From contig BAABNI010000004.1 of NCBI GenBank assembly GCA_040365065.1, positions 124,001 through 188,000 on the forward strand: a stretch of 64,000 nt of DNA, given 5' to 3'. Shown piece after piece: positions 34,882-43,508 of this stretch. The stretch's first letter is position 1. Each line of letters begins with the position of its first letter. A program made the translations under genes and the position numbers. The DNA comes from Pelagadaptatus aseana. Its GTDB lineage: Bacteria > Pseudomonadota > Gammaproteobacteria > Pseudomonadales > Cellvibrionaceae. The notes below the pieces were generated by a model. That model was not told where the DNA came from and did not search any database. It saw only the letters and a list, made by a program, of their open reading frames with translations.

Positions 34882-35097
34882 GGTTCTACCTGCTCTACCG
34901 CTTAAAAAAGCGGCAATTGTACGGATTTCGAACGCCTCAGGGAATGCTTATTACCGCATTTGCCGGCAAGGCGGCAGTGTTCTGCCAATCACCGCTTTTC
35001 CGCCTCGACCATCAGCGACAGCAACCGCCTCACTGCTGTGGCTATAGCCGAGTAAAATCAGGCGATGCAGCGATTTCTTAAATGTGATCAGGAAAAC

Positions 35098-35113
35098 TGG
35101 CATACCCCTTGCT
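35098..35113 (+). promoter_or_regulatory. Sigma-54 promoter of the second PilZ gene
   Basis: TGGCATACCCCTTGCT with exact GG-N10-GC spacing and full -12 TTGCT. Predicted start about 35125, 53 bases before the ATG. Confidence 0.82.
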
Positions 35114-35177
35114 TTAGAGAATCCAAAGCAAAAATGATTGCTACCTGTTACGAGATTCTTGTCGGAGATTCAAACCT

Positions 35178-35936
35178 ATGGCCATTTTGCAAGCTGTTAT
35201 GCAAAAGCTGTCACGCAAGCCTGAAGAAATCAGGGAAGCCGAGCCCATCAATCAACTGGGGGATCGGATCAACCAACTGGTTCCGCTGTTTGAGCTTCAG
35301 CAGAAGCGACAACTGCTGGAAGTGATTTGTGACCGTACTGGCGAGAAATTCCAAAGCCTGATTCTGGACATCGACTTCAACAACAACCAACTGATTATTG
35401 ATGATCTGTTTCCAAGCCCTGCAGCCGGAATATTCCAACCGGGGGAATACTTTACGGTAAGGCATCACAAAGACGGTCTGGTGCTGTGTTTCAGCGCCCC
35501 ACTGGAAGCCATCTCCGTTGAAAACCATTCCCCCATTTACCACCTGCGCCTGCCCCAGAGCGTGTCTTATCAGCAGCGACGCCAGAACAGCCGCATGACC
35601 CTGAGCAAACAGCAACCTCTCACCGTACGTCTTGTCTCGCCCTGGCGCACCCCTTGGTATGCAACCGCCAACAACATCTCCGCGGGAGGTATGCGGGTTA
35701 TTGTCGGTGGCAATGTCCTCGATCAGCTTCGTCCCGGTGCCCTGTTGCCATTGTGTGAATTTTCCTTCCATGAAGATTTTCAGGTGCGTTGTCAGGCACG
35801 GGCAAAATCTTTCCGTTTTGTTCGCCGTCCTTATCGCCACACCGAAATCAGTCTGGAATTTACCGATATGGCACAGCAACACGCCACCCAGATCAGACAG
35901 CTGATATCCACCATTCAGGAACCTCAGGCGGCCTGA
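35178..35936 (+). CDS. Second YcgR-like PilZ protein, sigma-54 driven
   Basis: Cyclic-di-GMP receptor of 252 residues with a YcgR-type N-terminal domain (about 25-125, including LFELQQKRQLLEVICDRTGE). Its PilZ domain has RQNSR at 135-139 and NISAGG at 166-171. Both binding motifs are intact. It differs enough from the flgN-linked copy at 25511 that I regard it as a paralog rather than a recent duplicate. The clear sigma-54 promoter and the chemoreceptor downstream point to a motility role, perhaps a second brake or a surface-sensing effector. That role is inference. Confidence 0.88.
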   Translation: MAILQAVMQKLSRKPEEIREAEPINQLGDRINQLVPLFELQQKRQLLEVICDRTGEKFQSLILDIDFNNNQLIIDDLFPSPAAGIFQPGEYFTVRHHKDGLVLCFSAPLEAISVENHSPIYHLRLPQSVSYQQRRQNSRMTLSKQQPLTVRLVSPWRTPWYATANNISAGGMRVIVGGNVLDQLRPGALLPLCEFSFHEDFQVRCQARAKSFRFVRRPYRHTEISLEFTDMAQQHATQIRQLISTIQEPQAA

Positions 35937-35962
35937 TACAATCCGCCGCCAGAAAGTACCCC

Positions 35963-35989
35963 TCAAGTTTTCTATCAAAAAGCCGAAAA
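35963..35989 (+). promoter_or_regulatory. Sigma-28 promoter of the PAS chemoreceptor
   Basis: TCAAGTTT-N11-GCCGAAAA, close to the long FliA consensus TAAAGTTT-N11-GCCGATAA with exact spacing. It overlaps the first arm of a 13-base inverted repeat. Confidence 0.8.
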
Positions 35990-36051
35990 CCTGAAGGGTT
36001 GGTATAACAGGCTGAATAGTGTCTATTCTTAGGCATTACGGCTTTTTGATA
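35973..36051. repeat. Perfect 13-bp inverted repeat with inner hairpins
   Basis: TATCAAAAAGCCG (35973-35985) and CGGCTTTTTGATA (36039-36051) are exact complements 53 bases apart. Between them lie CCTG...CAGG and the hairpin GAATAG-TGT-CTATTC, giving a three-way-junction-like fold. Confidence 0.75.
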
Positions 36052-36072
36052 AATTGAACAGGTGCTTGGCTG

Positions 36073-37644
36073 ATGAGAAACAATGGCCCGGAGACAGGAA
36101 AAGAAATCCCCCTTAGAGAAGGCGAAGAAATCGTCTCCGCAACCGATACTCGCGGGATTATCACATTCTGCAATGACACTTTTTGCCGCATCGCCGGTTA
36201 CACTCAGGAAGAGCTGATTAATCAGCCGCACAATCTGTTGCGCCACTCGGACATGCCGGCACCGGCATTCCAAATGATGTGGGATCGCATTCAGAGCGGC
36301 AAAGCCTGGATGGGCGTGGTAAAAAACCGCTGCAAAAATGGCGACCACTATTGGGTTGATGCCTATGTCACACCGCTTCGTGAAAATGGCAAGGTTACCG
36401 GCTACGAATCTGTTCGCGTCAAGCCCTCAGCCGATATGGTCAGGCGAGCGGAAGATACCTATGAACGTATCAACAGTGGTCAATCCCCTATCCCCAAGGT
36501 GGAACAGGTAAAACCCAAGCTGGTCAATTTTGGCGTACCGGCTCTGGCGGTTTTTATCATCATCACTTTTCTTTTGATCGTAAGCACAGGCATCGTAGCC
36601 AGTGACTTCGTATTCGTATCCATTGCCGCAGCCATAGCCGGTTATGTTTGCGATCTGTTGATCAAAAGAACACTCAAGTCCGGGCTTGATGCAGCTCGCA
36701 GCGTCATTGATGACCCTCTGGCAGCCTATATCTACACCGGCAGAACAGATACCGCGGGGGAAATTGAACTGGCTCATATTGCCACGCAAGCCCGATTGAG
36801 GACGGCTCTTGGGCGCTTTATGGAATCGGCCAAAGAGGTAATGGGTAAATCGGAGATGGCCGAAGAACAGGCCCGCTGCAGCCACGCCGGCATGGAAGCT
36901 CAGCAACAGGAAACGTCCAAAGTATCCCTGTCCATGCAACAGATGTCTCAGGCGGTTCAGGAAATTGCCAGCAGTGCCTCTCACACCTCCATCGCCACCG
37001 GTGAAGCCCTGCAGCAGGTAAGTGAAGGCAACACCGTACTTTCCGGTGCCAATAATGCCCTGAGCAGCCTGTCAGACAACGTCGGACAGTTGAATCAGGT
37101 GGTAAACAGACTGTCGGAAGACAGTGACCAGATCGCCAGTGTCGTGGACGTAATCCGCGGTATTGCCGAGCAAACCAATTTGCTGGCACTCAACGCCGCG
37201 ATTGAGGCGGCCCGTGCAGGCGAACAGGGGCGCGGCTTTGCGGTAGTGGCGGACGAAGTTCGGACTCTGGCTCAGCGCACTCAGGAATCAACCCAGCATA
37301 TTCAGGACATCATTGAAAAGCTTGGAGGCGCCACCAACGATGCCTCCAACAACATGGAAACCTGTAAGCAGCTGACCGACAAAACCGTTGAAGAGATGAA
37401 CAATGTCAGCGCCTCATTAGAAGCCATTTCCAACTCGGTCAACACCATTGACACCATGTCAGCCCAGATCGCTTCCGCGGCCGAAGAGCAGTCCTCAACC
37501 GCCGTTGAAGTAGAGAACAACACCAACTCCATCAAAGATATTGCTGCCCGGACTCAGGAGGAAGCTCAGGCGGCAGTGGACATCAGTCACGAGATGGCCG
37601 ATCTCAGCCAGAAACAATTCAATCTGGTCAAACAGTTTGAGTAA
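36073..37644 (+). CDS. Aer-like PAS-domain methyl-accepting chemotaxis protein
   Basis: Chemoreceptor of 523 residues with a cytoplasmic N-terminal PAS domain (about 18-118, ATDTRGIITFCNDTFCRIAG, and SDMPAPAFQMMWDRIQSGKA). Two close membrane segments follow (about 155-174 and 179-196) with almost no periplasmic loop, then the helical signalling domain. The hairpin tip IAEQTNLLALNAAIEAARAG and FAVVADEVRTLAQRTQ is intact. The architecture is that of aerotaxis receptor Aer, which holds FAD in its PAS domain. Whether FAD is bound here is not provable from sequence. No C-terminal CheR-binding pentapeptide is present. It has a sigma-28 promoter. Confidence 0.93.
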   Translation: MRNNGPETGKEIPLREGEEIVSATDTRGIITFCNDTFCRIAGYTQEELINQPHNLLRHSDMPAPAFQMMWDRIQSGKAWMGVVKNRCKNGDHYWVDAYVTPLRENGKVTGYESVRVKPSADMVRRAEDTYERINSGQSPIPKVEQVKPKLVNFGVPALAVFIIITFLLIVSTGIVASDFVFVSIAAAIAGYVCDLLIKRTLKSGLDAARSVIDDPLAAYIYTGRTDTAGEIELAHIATQARLRTALGRFMESAKEVMGKSEMAEEQARCSHAGMEAQQQETSKVSLSMQQMSQAVQEIASSASHTSIATGEALQQVSEGNTVLSGANNALSSLSDNVGQLNQVVNRLSEDSDQIASVVDVIRGIAEQTNLLALNAAIEAARAGEQGRGFAVVADEVRTLAQRTQESTQHIQDIIEKLGGATNDASNNMETCKQLTDKTVEEMNNVSASLEAISNSVNTIDTMSAQIASAAEEQSSTAVEVENNTNSIKDIAARTQEEAQAAVDISHEMADLSQKQFNLVKQFE

Positions 37645-37673
37645 CATCGGTTGATCTGACACGTGGAAAACAC

Positions 37674-37701
37674 AAAAGGGGCCTTTCGGCCCCTTTTTAT
37701 T
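37674..37701 (+). terminator. Intrinsic terminator after the chemoreceptor
   Basis: AAAAGGGGCC-TTTC-GGCCCCTTTT followed by T and AT-rich sequence: a perfect 10-bp stem ending in a T-run, 30 bases after the stop. Confidence 0.92.
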
Positions 37702-37790
37702 GATCAGCATCCATCAGGCATCAATAAACCTCTGGGGATCAATCAGCACAGACATTACAATGGCTTAAATTTGTCAACAGAGACCCCCAC

Positions 37791-39092
37791 ATGCTGACTG
37801 GCGATCAGATTCTTGCCCTGGACCAACAACATATTTGGCACCCCTACGCGTCACTCATTGATGGCCCCCCGGTCTATCCGGTGGCGTCTGCCGAAGGTGC
37901 GCGCTTTACCCTGAGTGATGGCAGGCAATTGATCGATGGCATGTCCTCCTGGTGGTGCATGATCCATGGTTACAATCATCCAGAGCTGAATCAGGCCATC
38001 AAACTGCAACTCGAGCAGATGTCCCACATTATGTTTGGCGGGCTGACCCATCAACCAGCGGCTGAACTGGCCAAGCTGCTCGCTGACATCACCCCCAAGG
38101 GACTCGATAAAGTGTTCTTCGCCGATTCAGGGTCGGTTGCCGTGGAAGTGGCACTGAAAATGGCCCTGCAGTACTGGCACAGTCAGGGGCAACCTCAGAA
38201 AAATAAAATACTGGCACTGCAACAGGGCTACCATGGCGATACCATCGGCGCCATGTCGGTGTGCGATCCGGTTACCGGCATGCACCACCTGTTTCAACAC
38301 AATCTGATGCAGAACCTGTTTGCCCCGGCACCAACTCCCGCTTATGACGAGCCATTCGCGCCATCGGACATTGCAGAATTCACCACCCTGATAAAGGACA
38401 ACCATCAGCAATTGGCGGCGGTTATCCTCGAACCCATTGTTCAGGGAGCCGGCGGCATGCGGTTTTACTCGCCTCAGTACCTGAAACAGGTTCACCAACT
38501 CTGCCAGCAATACGATGTGTTGCTGATTGCCGATGAAATCGCTACCGGCTTTGGCCGCACGGGTAAATTATTTGCCTGTGAACACGCGGACATATCCCCG
38601 GACATTCTGTGTCTGGGCAAGGCTCTCACTGGCGGTTATATGACCCTGTCTGCCACTCTGTGTAATGAAAAAATCAGCAACGGCATCTGTCGCGGCGAAG
38701 CCGGTGTCTTTATGCACGGCCCCACATTTATGGGCAACCCTCTGGCCACGGCCACAGCACTGGCCAGCACCCGCCTGTTGTTGTCTCAGGACTGGCAAGC
38801 CAATGTCCAGCGTATTGAATCGTTACTCAACACAGGTCTGGCCCCCTGCCGGGACTTTGAGCATGTCGCCGATGTCCGGGTACTGGGCGCCATTGGCGTG
38901 GTCGAGATGAATACCCCAGTCAATATGGCGGAAATTCAATCGGCCTTTATTGCCCAGGGTGTCTGGGTACGGCCTTTTGGCAAGCTGGTTTACCTGATGC
39001 CACCGCTGGTGATCAGTGACGCAGAACTGAAACAATTGACCGGGGCCATGTGCCGCGTTATCGCGGACAAATCCCTATTCAGCCACGACTGA
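37791..39092 (+). CDS. bioA: DAPA aminotransferase BioA
   Basis: PLP enzyme that converts KAPA to DAPA using SAM as amino donor in biotin synthesis. The 433-residue product has the diagnostic opening HIWHPYASLIDGPPVYPV and GMSSWWCMIHGYNHPELNQA. The PLP site is LCLGKALTGGYMTLSATLCN, where Lys forms the Schiff base, and AVILEPIVQGAGGMRFY precedes LIADEIATGFGRTG. No other bio gene is nearby, so the pathway is split. Its stop codon lies in a 16-base tandem repeat. Confidence 0.95.
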   Translation: MLTGDQILALDQQHIWHPYASLIDGPPVYPVASAEGARFTLSDGRQLIDGMSSWWCMIHGYNHPELNQAIKLQLEQMSHIMFGGLTHQPAAELAKLLADITPKGLDKVFFADSGSVAVEVALKMALQYWHSQGQPQKNKILALQQGYHGDTIGAMSVCDPVTGMHHLFQHNLMQNLFAPAPTPAYDEPFAPSDIAEFTTLIKDNHQQLAAVILEPIVQGAGGMRFYSPQYLKQVHQLCQQYDVLLIADEIATGFGRTGKLFACEHADISPDILCLGKALTGGYMTLSATLCNEKISNGICRGEAGVFMHGPTFMGNPLATATALASTRLLLSQDWQANVQRIESLLNTGLAPCRDFEHVADVRVLGAIGVVEMNTPVNMAEIQSAFIAQGVWVRPFGKLVYLMPPLVISDAELKQLTGAMCRVIADKSLFSHD

Positions 39093-39131
39093 TCAGGCAG
39101 GAAATTGATCAAGCAGGAAATTGATCAGGGA
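39090..39131. repeat. 16-base tandem repeat, about 2.6 copies
   Basis: TGATCAGGCAGGAAAT and TGATCAAGCAGGAAAT followed by a partial third copy. The array begins with the bioA stop codon and ends inside the 3' end of the hsbR-like gene. Confidence 0.8.
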
Positions 39132-40837
39132 GTAGATATTAAGGGATAGACCGCAGTTACTGAGCGGCCATCGTCTGAATATTCAACCGACTCACAAAGC
39201 CCCTCCACCAGTTTAATGCCATAACCGGATGCCACGGGTGGCGCCTGCTCCTGAGCCTGACGCACCGCGGCCACATCAAACGCCTGCCCGGTATGGCTGA
39301 TGGACAACTCCAGTAAACTGTTGCCTTCTCCTGTCAGTTTCAGGCTGATATCAATGGCGCCTTCTTCTAGAGACTCCAGGCGGGCCAGACGCTCACTGTA
39401 ATAACTTGAAAAGCCTTCAATGGAATATTTATCCGCCGAGTTCATACCCAGCAGACCATGCTCCAGAGCATTATTGAAGAGCTCACTGATCAAGGTAAAG
39501 AGAACATCTTTGTGCCGGGCAAGACTGGTTTCATTGGCAACCAGTCGAATAAACTGATGCACCACTTCACCACTGCGCAACTCTTCCGCTTCCAGATGAC
39601 AGTGTAGATTCCAGGGCAAGCTGACATTCGATGAACGCACCTCTAGATAGGCTTCCGCCGCTGCCGGATTATCAAATACCACTGGCTCACAATGAAGCTC
39701 AAACAATGAAATATCATCACTCTGTGCCTGCTGAAACTGGGCCACGGCTTCAGACACAGTCTGCAAATAGCTCTCACGTGGCGAGTTAAACAGTGCTCCC
39801 AGACGTTCCTCACCGAAAAACTCACCCTCGCTGTTGCGAGCCTCAATCACCCCATCGGTATAAACAAAGATACGGCTACGGGCTTCCGGTTTTATGGTGG
39901 TGATAGAGCGATCAAATTCATCGCATTCAAGCACTCCCAGTGGCATATGCTGAGCAGTGAGTCGGTCGGCCACACCGCCGCCGGGGGCAATCATCAGAAT
40001 GTCATTCATGCCGCCATTCCAATAACTCAAACGATCACCGTTGACCGACAGCTCGAGAATGGCCGCACAAAAGAACATATACGAAGGCAGCAGTGACTGC
40101 AGCCGTAGATTGATTTCAAACGCGATATCACCCACATCGGCATGCTTTTTGGTCATGGCATAGAAAATATCAGACACCGGCAGACAGCCAATGGCCGCCG
40201 ACAAACCATGACCGGTAAAATCACCCAGCATCACATACACACCTCCCGATGGGTTGGGTGCCGTCAACATCAAATCCCCATTGAACATCGACAGAGGAGT
40301 AATGCTGTAACGGATATTGCGGCATTGCATATCAACCCGCTGCATGCCATTGCGGAATACGTGTTCCACAATCGCATGTTCGCGATCCATCACCTTCTGG
40401 TGATACAACAAACTGGTATTGGATTCCTGCAACTGGCGGTAAAGTGCGGCGCTGCGCTGGTTGGCTTTTACCTTGGCCAGTAAGACATTGAGGTTGACCG
40501 GTTTGGGAATAAAATCATCACCACCCACCTCAAGACATTTGGCCAGGGTCTGCTCATCATCAAGAGCCGTAACAAACACCACCGGCTGATAACGTCCCGT
40601 TGTTTTGGCCTTGATGAGACGGGTAGCCTCGAAGCCATCCATAACCGGCATACTGACATCCATCAGTACCAGATCAATGGTGTCGTCAGCCTCAATGGCC
40701 TCCACAGCCTCTTTGCCATTGGCAGCCATTGCAAAGGTATAACCGTAATCGCTGAGGAGGTAGGCCAGCAGTTCACGGTTGTAGGCCTGATCATCAACGA
40801 TCAGAATCCTGCCTTCCTGCAGCTCAATATCAGCCAT
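39125..40837 (-). CDS. hsbR: HsbR-like response regulator with PP2C phosphatase and kinase domains
   Basis: Switch protein of 570 residues. Receiver domain about 10-130 with the acidic pair DD at 15-16, phospho-acceptor Asp60 in LVLMDVSMP and Lys112. A SpoIIE/PP2C-type phosphatase follows (about 190-390, MLGDFTGHGLSAAIGCLPVS, and FVYTDGVIEARN). A C-terminal HATPase-like anti-sigma kinase domain (about 420-570) has LFNNALEHGLLG. This order matches Pseudomonas HsbR (PA3346), which phosphorylates and dephosphorylates the partner HsbA. Its ATG shares one base with the stop of the STAS gene. In Pseudomonas the pair adjoins flgA/cheV, whereas here it lies about 16 kb away. Confidence 0.87.
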   Translation of the reverse strand: MADIELQEGRILIVDDQAYNRELLAYLLSDYGYTFAMAANGKEAVEAIEADDTIDLVLMDVSMPVMDGFEATRLIKAKTTGRYQPVVFVTALDDEQTLAKCLEVGGDDFIPKPVNLNVLLAKVKANQRSAALYRQLQESNTSLLYHQKVMDREHAIVEHVFRNGMQRVDMQCRNIRYSITPLSMFNGDLMLTAPNPSGGVYVMLGDFTGHGLSAAIGCLPVSDIFYAMTKKHADVGDIAFEINLRLQSLLPSYMFFCAAILELSVNGDRLSYWNGGMNDILMIAPGGGVADRLTAQHMPLGVLECDEFDRSITTIKPEARSRIFVYTDGVIEARNSEGEFFGEERLGALFNSPRESYLQTVSEAVAQFQQAQSDDISLFELHCEPVVFDNPAAAEAYLEVRSSNVSLPWNLHCHLEAEELRSGEVVHQFIRLVANETSLARHKDVLFTLISELFNNALEHGLLGMNSADKYSIEGFSSYYSERLARLESLEEGAIDISLKLTGEGNSLLELSISHTGQAFDVAAVRQAQEQAPPVASGYGIKLVEGLCESVEYSDDGRSVTAVYPLISTP

Positions 40838-41142
40838 TATTCTATGCTGAATTTCTTATCGAGCCGGGAGATAGAGAATAACTTTTTAACCTGGGCGTTG
40901 GCATTGATGATACGAATTTCAACCCCCTTATCGCCCCAGTGCTTCTGCATGTTAATCAGCATGCCGAGCGCCGAACTGTCCATAAAATGGGTCTTGCGAA
41001 AATCGATGGAAAACTGTGACACCAGCGATGCCGATACCGACTCATAGGAGCGACGGAATTCATCCACACAGTTGAAATCGAAGGTTTCGCCCAAGGCAAT
41101 GGCGTATTCTCCGTCAGACAATGGCGACGTTGTAATACTCAT
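40837..41142 (-). CDS. hsbA: HsbA-like STAS anti-anti-sigma factor
   Basis: STAS-domain protein of 101 residues. HFMDSSALGMLINMQ carries the phosphorylatable Ser near residue 56 in the DSS motif, expected target of the adjacent kinase/phosphatase. In Pseudomonas, HsbA in its unphosphorylated form binds FlgM and so frees FliA. That function is family knowledge, and flgM and sigma-28 promoters are present in this window. The AGGAG ribosome site is strong. Confidence 0.87.
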   Translation of the reverse strand: MSITTSPLSDGEYAIALGETFDFNCVDEFRRSYESVSASLVSQFSIDFRKTHFMDSSALGMLINMQKHWGDKGVEIRIINANAQVKKLFSISRLDKKFSIE

Positions 41143-41247
41143 GGGGCTCAGGTTCTCCTATAGACACACACCTTAATGAGTGTACCAAGTATTTATTATT
41201 TTGCCCGAAAGTCGGCCAGCTCAGTTAAGCAGCCAGCCAGCTATGGT

Positions 41248-42258
41248 TTATTTGGTGAGAGGACGAATACCTACGGCCTCGCGGCAGGCCTGCAGCAAAG
41301 GAGCGCTGTAAGAGCGCGCCTTTTCAGCCCCCATTTGCAACAACTCTTCCATATGCTTGGGATTGGCCAGTAACTCCTGATAGCGCTCGCGGGCTTCTCG
41401 CAACTCTTCATTGACCAGCTCAAACAATTGCTTCTTGGCTTCCCCCCAGGCAATCCCATCGAGGAAGGCCTGACGCATATCGGCGGTCTGTTGCTCTGTC
41501 GCAAACGCCTGCCACACCTGAAATACGGTGGAGGTATCCGGATCTTTGGGATCACCCGGCTCGAGCAAATTTGTCTTGATTTTGTTGATGTGTTTTTTGA
41601 GCTGCTTTTCGGTCAGGAACAACGGAATGGTATTGCCGTAACTTTTGCTCATTTTGCGCCCATCAAGGCCCTGCAGTACCGCGACCTTGTCGTCGACAAC
41701 CGCCTCCGGCATCACAAAGTGCTCACCGTAGTGGTGATTGAAACGACCGGCAATATCCCGTGCCATTTCCACATGCTGAATCTGATCCTTGCCAACCGGC
41801 ACCTGAGTGGCGTTAAACATCAGGATATCGGCTGCCATCAAAACCGGGTAACTGTAGAGCCCCATGGTCACACCAAAGTCAGTGTCTTCACCGGCCTCTT
41901 CATTAGCGGCCACAGCTGCCTTGTAGGCATGGGCACGGTTCATCAGGCCTTTGGCCGCCATGCAATTGAGCATCCAGCAGAGTTCCGGGATTTCAGGAAT
42001 ATCGGACTGACGATAAAACACCACCTTTTCAGGGTCCAGGCCCAAAGCCAGCCAAGTCGCCGCAATTTCTGTGGTGGAACGATGTACCTGTTCCGGATCA
42101 TGACACTTGATCAGTGCGTGAAAATCAGCCAAAAAATAAAAAGACTGGACGTCCTGATTTTGACTGGCTTCAATCGCCGGGCGAATGGCCCCAACGTAGT
42201 TGCCCAGGTGTGGGGTTCCAGTGGTTGTAATACCGGTTAATACTCGTGCTTTGCTCAT
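41248..42258 (-). CDS. trpS: Tryptophanyl-tRNA synthetase
   Basis: Class I aminoacyl-tRNA synthetase charging tRNA-Trp. The 336-residue product has the HIGH-type motif TGTPHLGNYVGAIRPAI near residues 12-28 and the KMSKS motif GRKMSKSYGNTIPLF near 197-211. VPVGKDQIQHVEMARDIAGR contacts Trp and ATP. Length is within the bacterial TrpRS range. It is flanked by unrelated genes and appears monocistronic. Upstream, at 42290-42320, there are short imperfect TCTATAACAG repeats. Confidence 0.96.
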   Translation of the reverse strand: MSKARVLTGITTTGTPHLGNYVGAIRPAIEASQNQDVQSFYFLADFHALIKCHDPEQVHRSTTEIAATWLALGLDPEKVVFYRQSDIPEIPELCWMLNCMAAKGLMNRAHAYKAAVAANEEAGEDTDFGVTMGLYSYPVLMAADILMFNATQVPVGKDQIQHVEMARDIAGRFNHHYGEHFVMPEAVVDDKVAVLQGLDGRKMSKSYGNTIPLFLTEKQLKKHINKIKTNLLEPGDPKDPDTSTVFQVWQAFATEQQTADMRQAFLDGIAWGEAKKQLFELVNEELREARERYQELLANPKHMEELLQMGAEKARSYSAPLLQACREAVGIRPLTK

Positions 42259-42413
42259 AATTATCTGATCACTAAATCTGGCCAGGCTATCTATAACAGG
42301 TTCTCTATAACAGACTCTCTGTAAGAACCACTTAACAAGTCGACCATTAACGGCCGGGAAAGCGGCAAATAATACCTTGATTTGTCGCTCTCTGCAGGGG
42401 TTTATCCGGGCTT

Positions 42414-43502
42414 TTAATTCGTCTCGTAATGTTGATCAGCAGCTTGCAGAATCACCGCATCGAAGCCTTGCTGGCACAACAGGTAGGCAGCCACCTGACT
42501 TCTGCGCCCGGCATCGTCTGTGATCACATAGCGCACGCCGGTATCCAGCTCCTTCAATTTATCGCGCAGTGCCGGCAAATTGATATTGCGGCTCCCGGGC
42601 ACGTGCTGATGACGAAACTCCAGCGGTAAGCGTACATCGAGTAATTGATATGACGCTGGCGCCAATCCCTGCAACTCCTCAAATTGGATAAATTTCTGTA
42701 CCGGCTCCTGCAACAGGGATTTGAAATCGGCCTTTTCAAGGCGCATCAAGTAACCATCGCTGAGCATGGTAATACTGGCGTTGCGAGGCGCGTCACCGAC
42801 CAGTGCCTCCTCGCCAAAGAACTGCCCCTGCTGCAGTTGCACATCCAGCTTGCCGGTCAAATTGGTAACCCGCGCGGAACCATGACCAATCACGTAAAAA
42901 TAATCGCCCGCTTCACCCTCTTTGATGATCAGCTCTCCCTGTTTAACGGGCACTCGCTGAAAACGGGCAAACAGGCTCTGCAGGTGGGCGGGGGAAACCT
43001 TGTAAAACAGAGGCGACTGCAACAGCGCTGACATCCAATCGCCTTCGCCCTCATCCACTTCCACATGGGCCTGAGACAGATTAACCTCACCCAGCTCGGC
43101 GTCGTCATTGGCAGAGGGGAATTGCTCGGGCAACTCAACACCACCGGAGCTCTGGCTCCAGGCCAGTGCCACATCCAGAAACTCGGCATCAACTTTGAGC
43201 AATCGCGAAGCCGTATTGGCCACAGCCGACACTCGGGTTGGCGAACTGTCATCGAGGGTTAATCTGGCGGGTTCAGAATTGGCAGCAATGGTGGTAGGCC
43301 GGAAACTGGAGTCCACCAGATCCACAGAACCTTCCAACAGGTAATAGCGATAAGAGGCCTCTTTGCCTCGCTGAAAGATAATTTTACCCTTGTCACGGGT
43401 CACCACTTCGGCGTGTTCGGCGATGCGCTGACGATATTGCTCGTTTAAATCATCGAACGGACTGAAAGTTGATAACAAGGCTGGAATCTGATTTTCGGAC
43501 AC
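42414..43502 (-). CDS. Double cyclic-nucleotide-binding/rhodanese-like protein
   Basis: Soluble 362-residue regulator-like protein, GTG start with AGGA 9 bases upstream. A degenerate cNMP-binding fold occupies about residues 12-115. A better one, about 165-270, has GELIIKEGEAGDYFYVIGHG and GQFFGEEALVGDAPRNASIT with the phosphate-binding cassette. A rhodanese domain covers about 275-355. Its active-site loop reads VITDDAGRRS, where the usual Cys is replaced by Asp, so no sulfurtransferase activity is expected. No DNA-binding helix-turn-helix is seen. Similar proteins occur widely in marine gammaproteobacteria without a proven function. Preceded by a 14-base repeat array. Confidence 0.85.
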   Translation of the reverse strand: MSENQIPALLSTFSPFDDLNEQYRQRIAEHAEVVTRDKGKIIFQRGKEASYRYYLLEGSVDLVDSSFRPTTIAANSEPARLTLDDSSPTRVSAVANTASRLLKVDAEFLDVALAWSQSSGGVELPEQFPSANDDAELGEVNLSQAHVEVDEGEGDWMSALLQSPLFYKVSPAHLQSLFARFQRVPVKQGELIIKEGEAGDYFYVIGHGSARVTNLTGKLDVQLQQGQFFGEEALVGDAPRNASITMLSDGYLMRLEKADFKSLLQEPVQKFIQFEELQGLAPASYQLLDVRLPLEFRHQHVPGSRNINLPALRDKLKELDTGVRYVITDDAGRRSQVAAYLLCQQGFDAVILQAADQHYETN

Positions 43503-43508
43503 CGTATT

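Noticed and set aside
35973..36051. Integron attC site
   Set aside because: The arms lack the attC core (RYYYAAC/GTTRRRY) and there is no integrase or cassette array.
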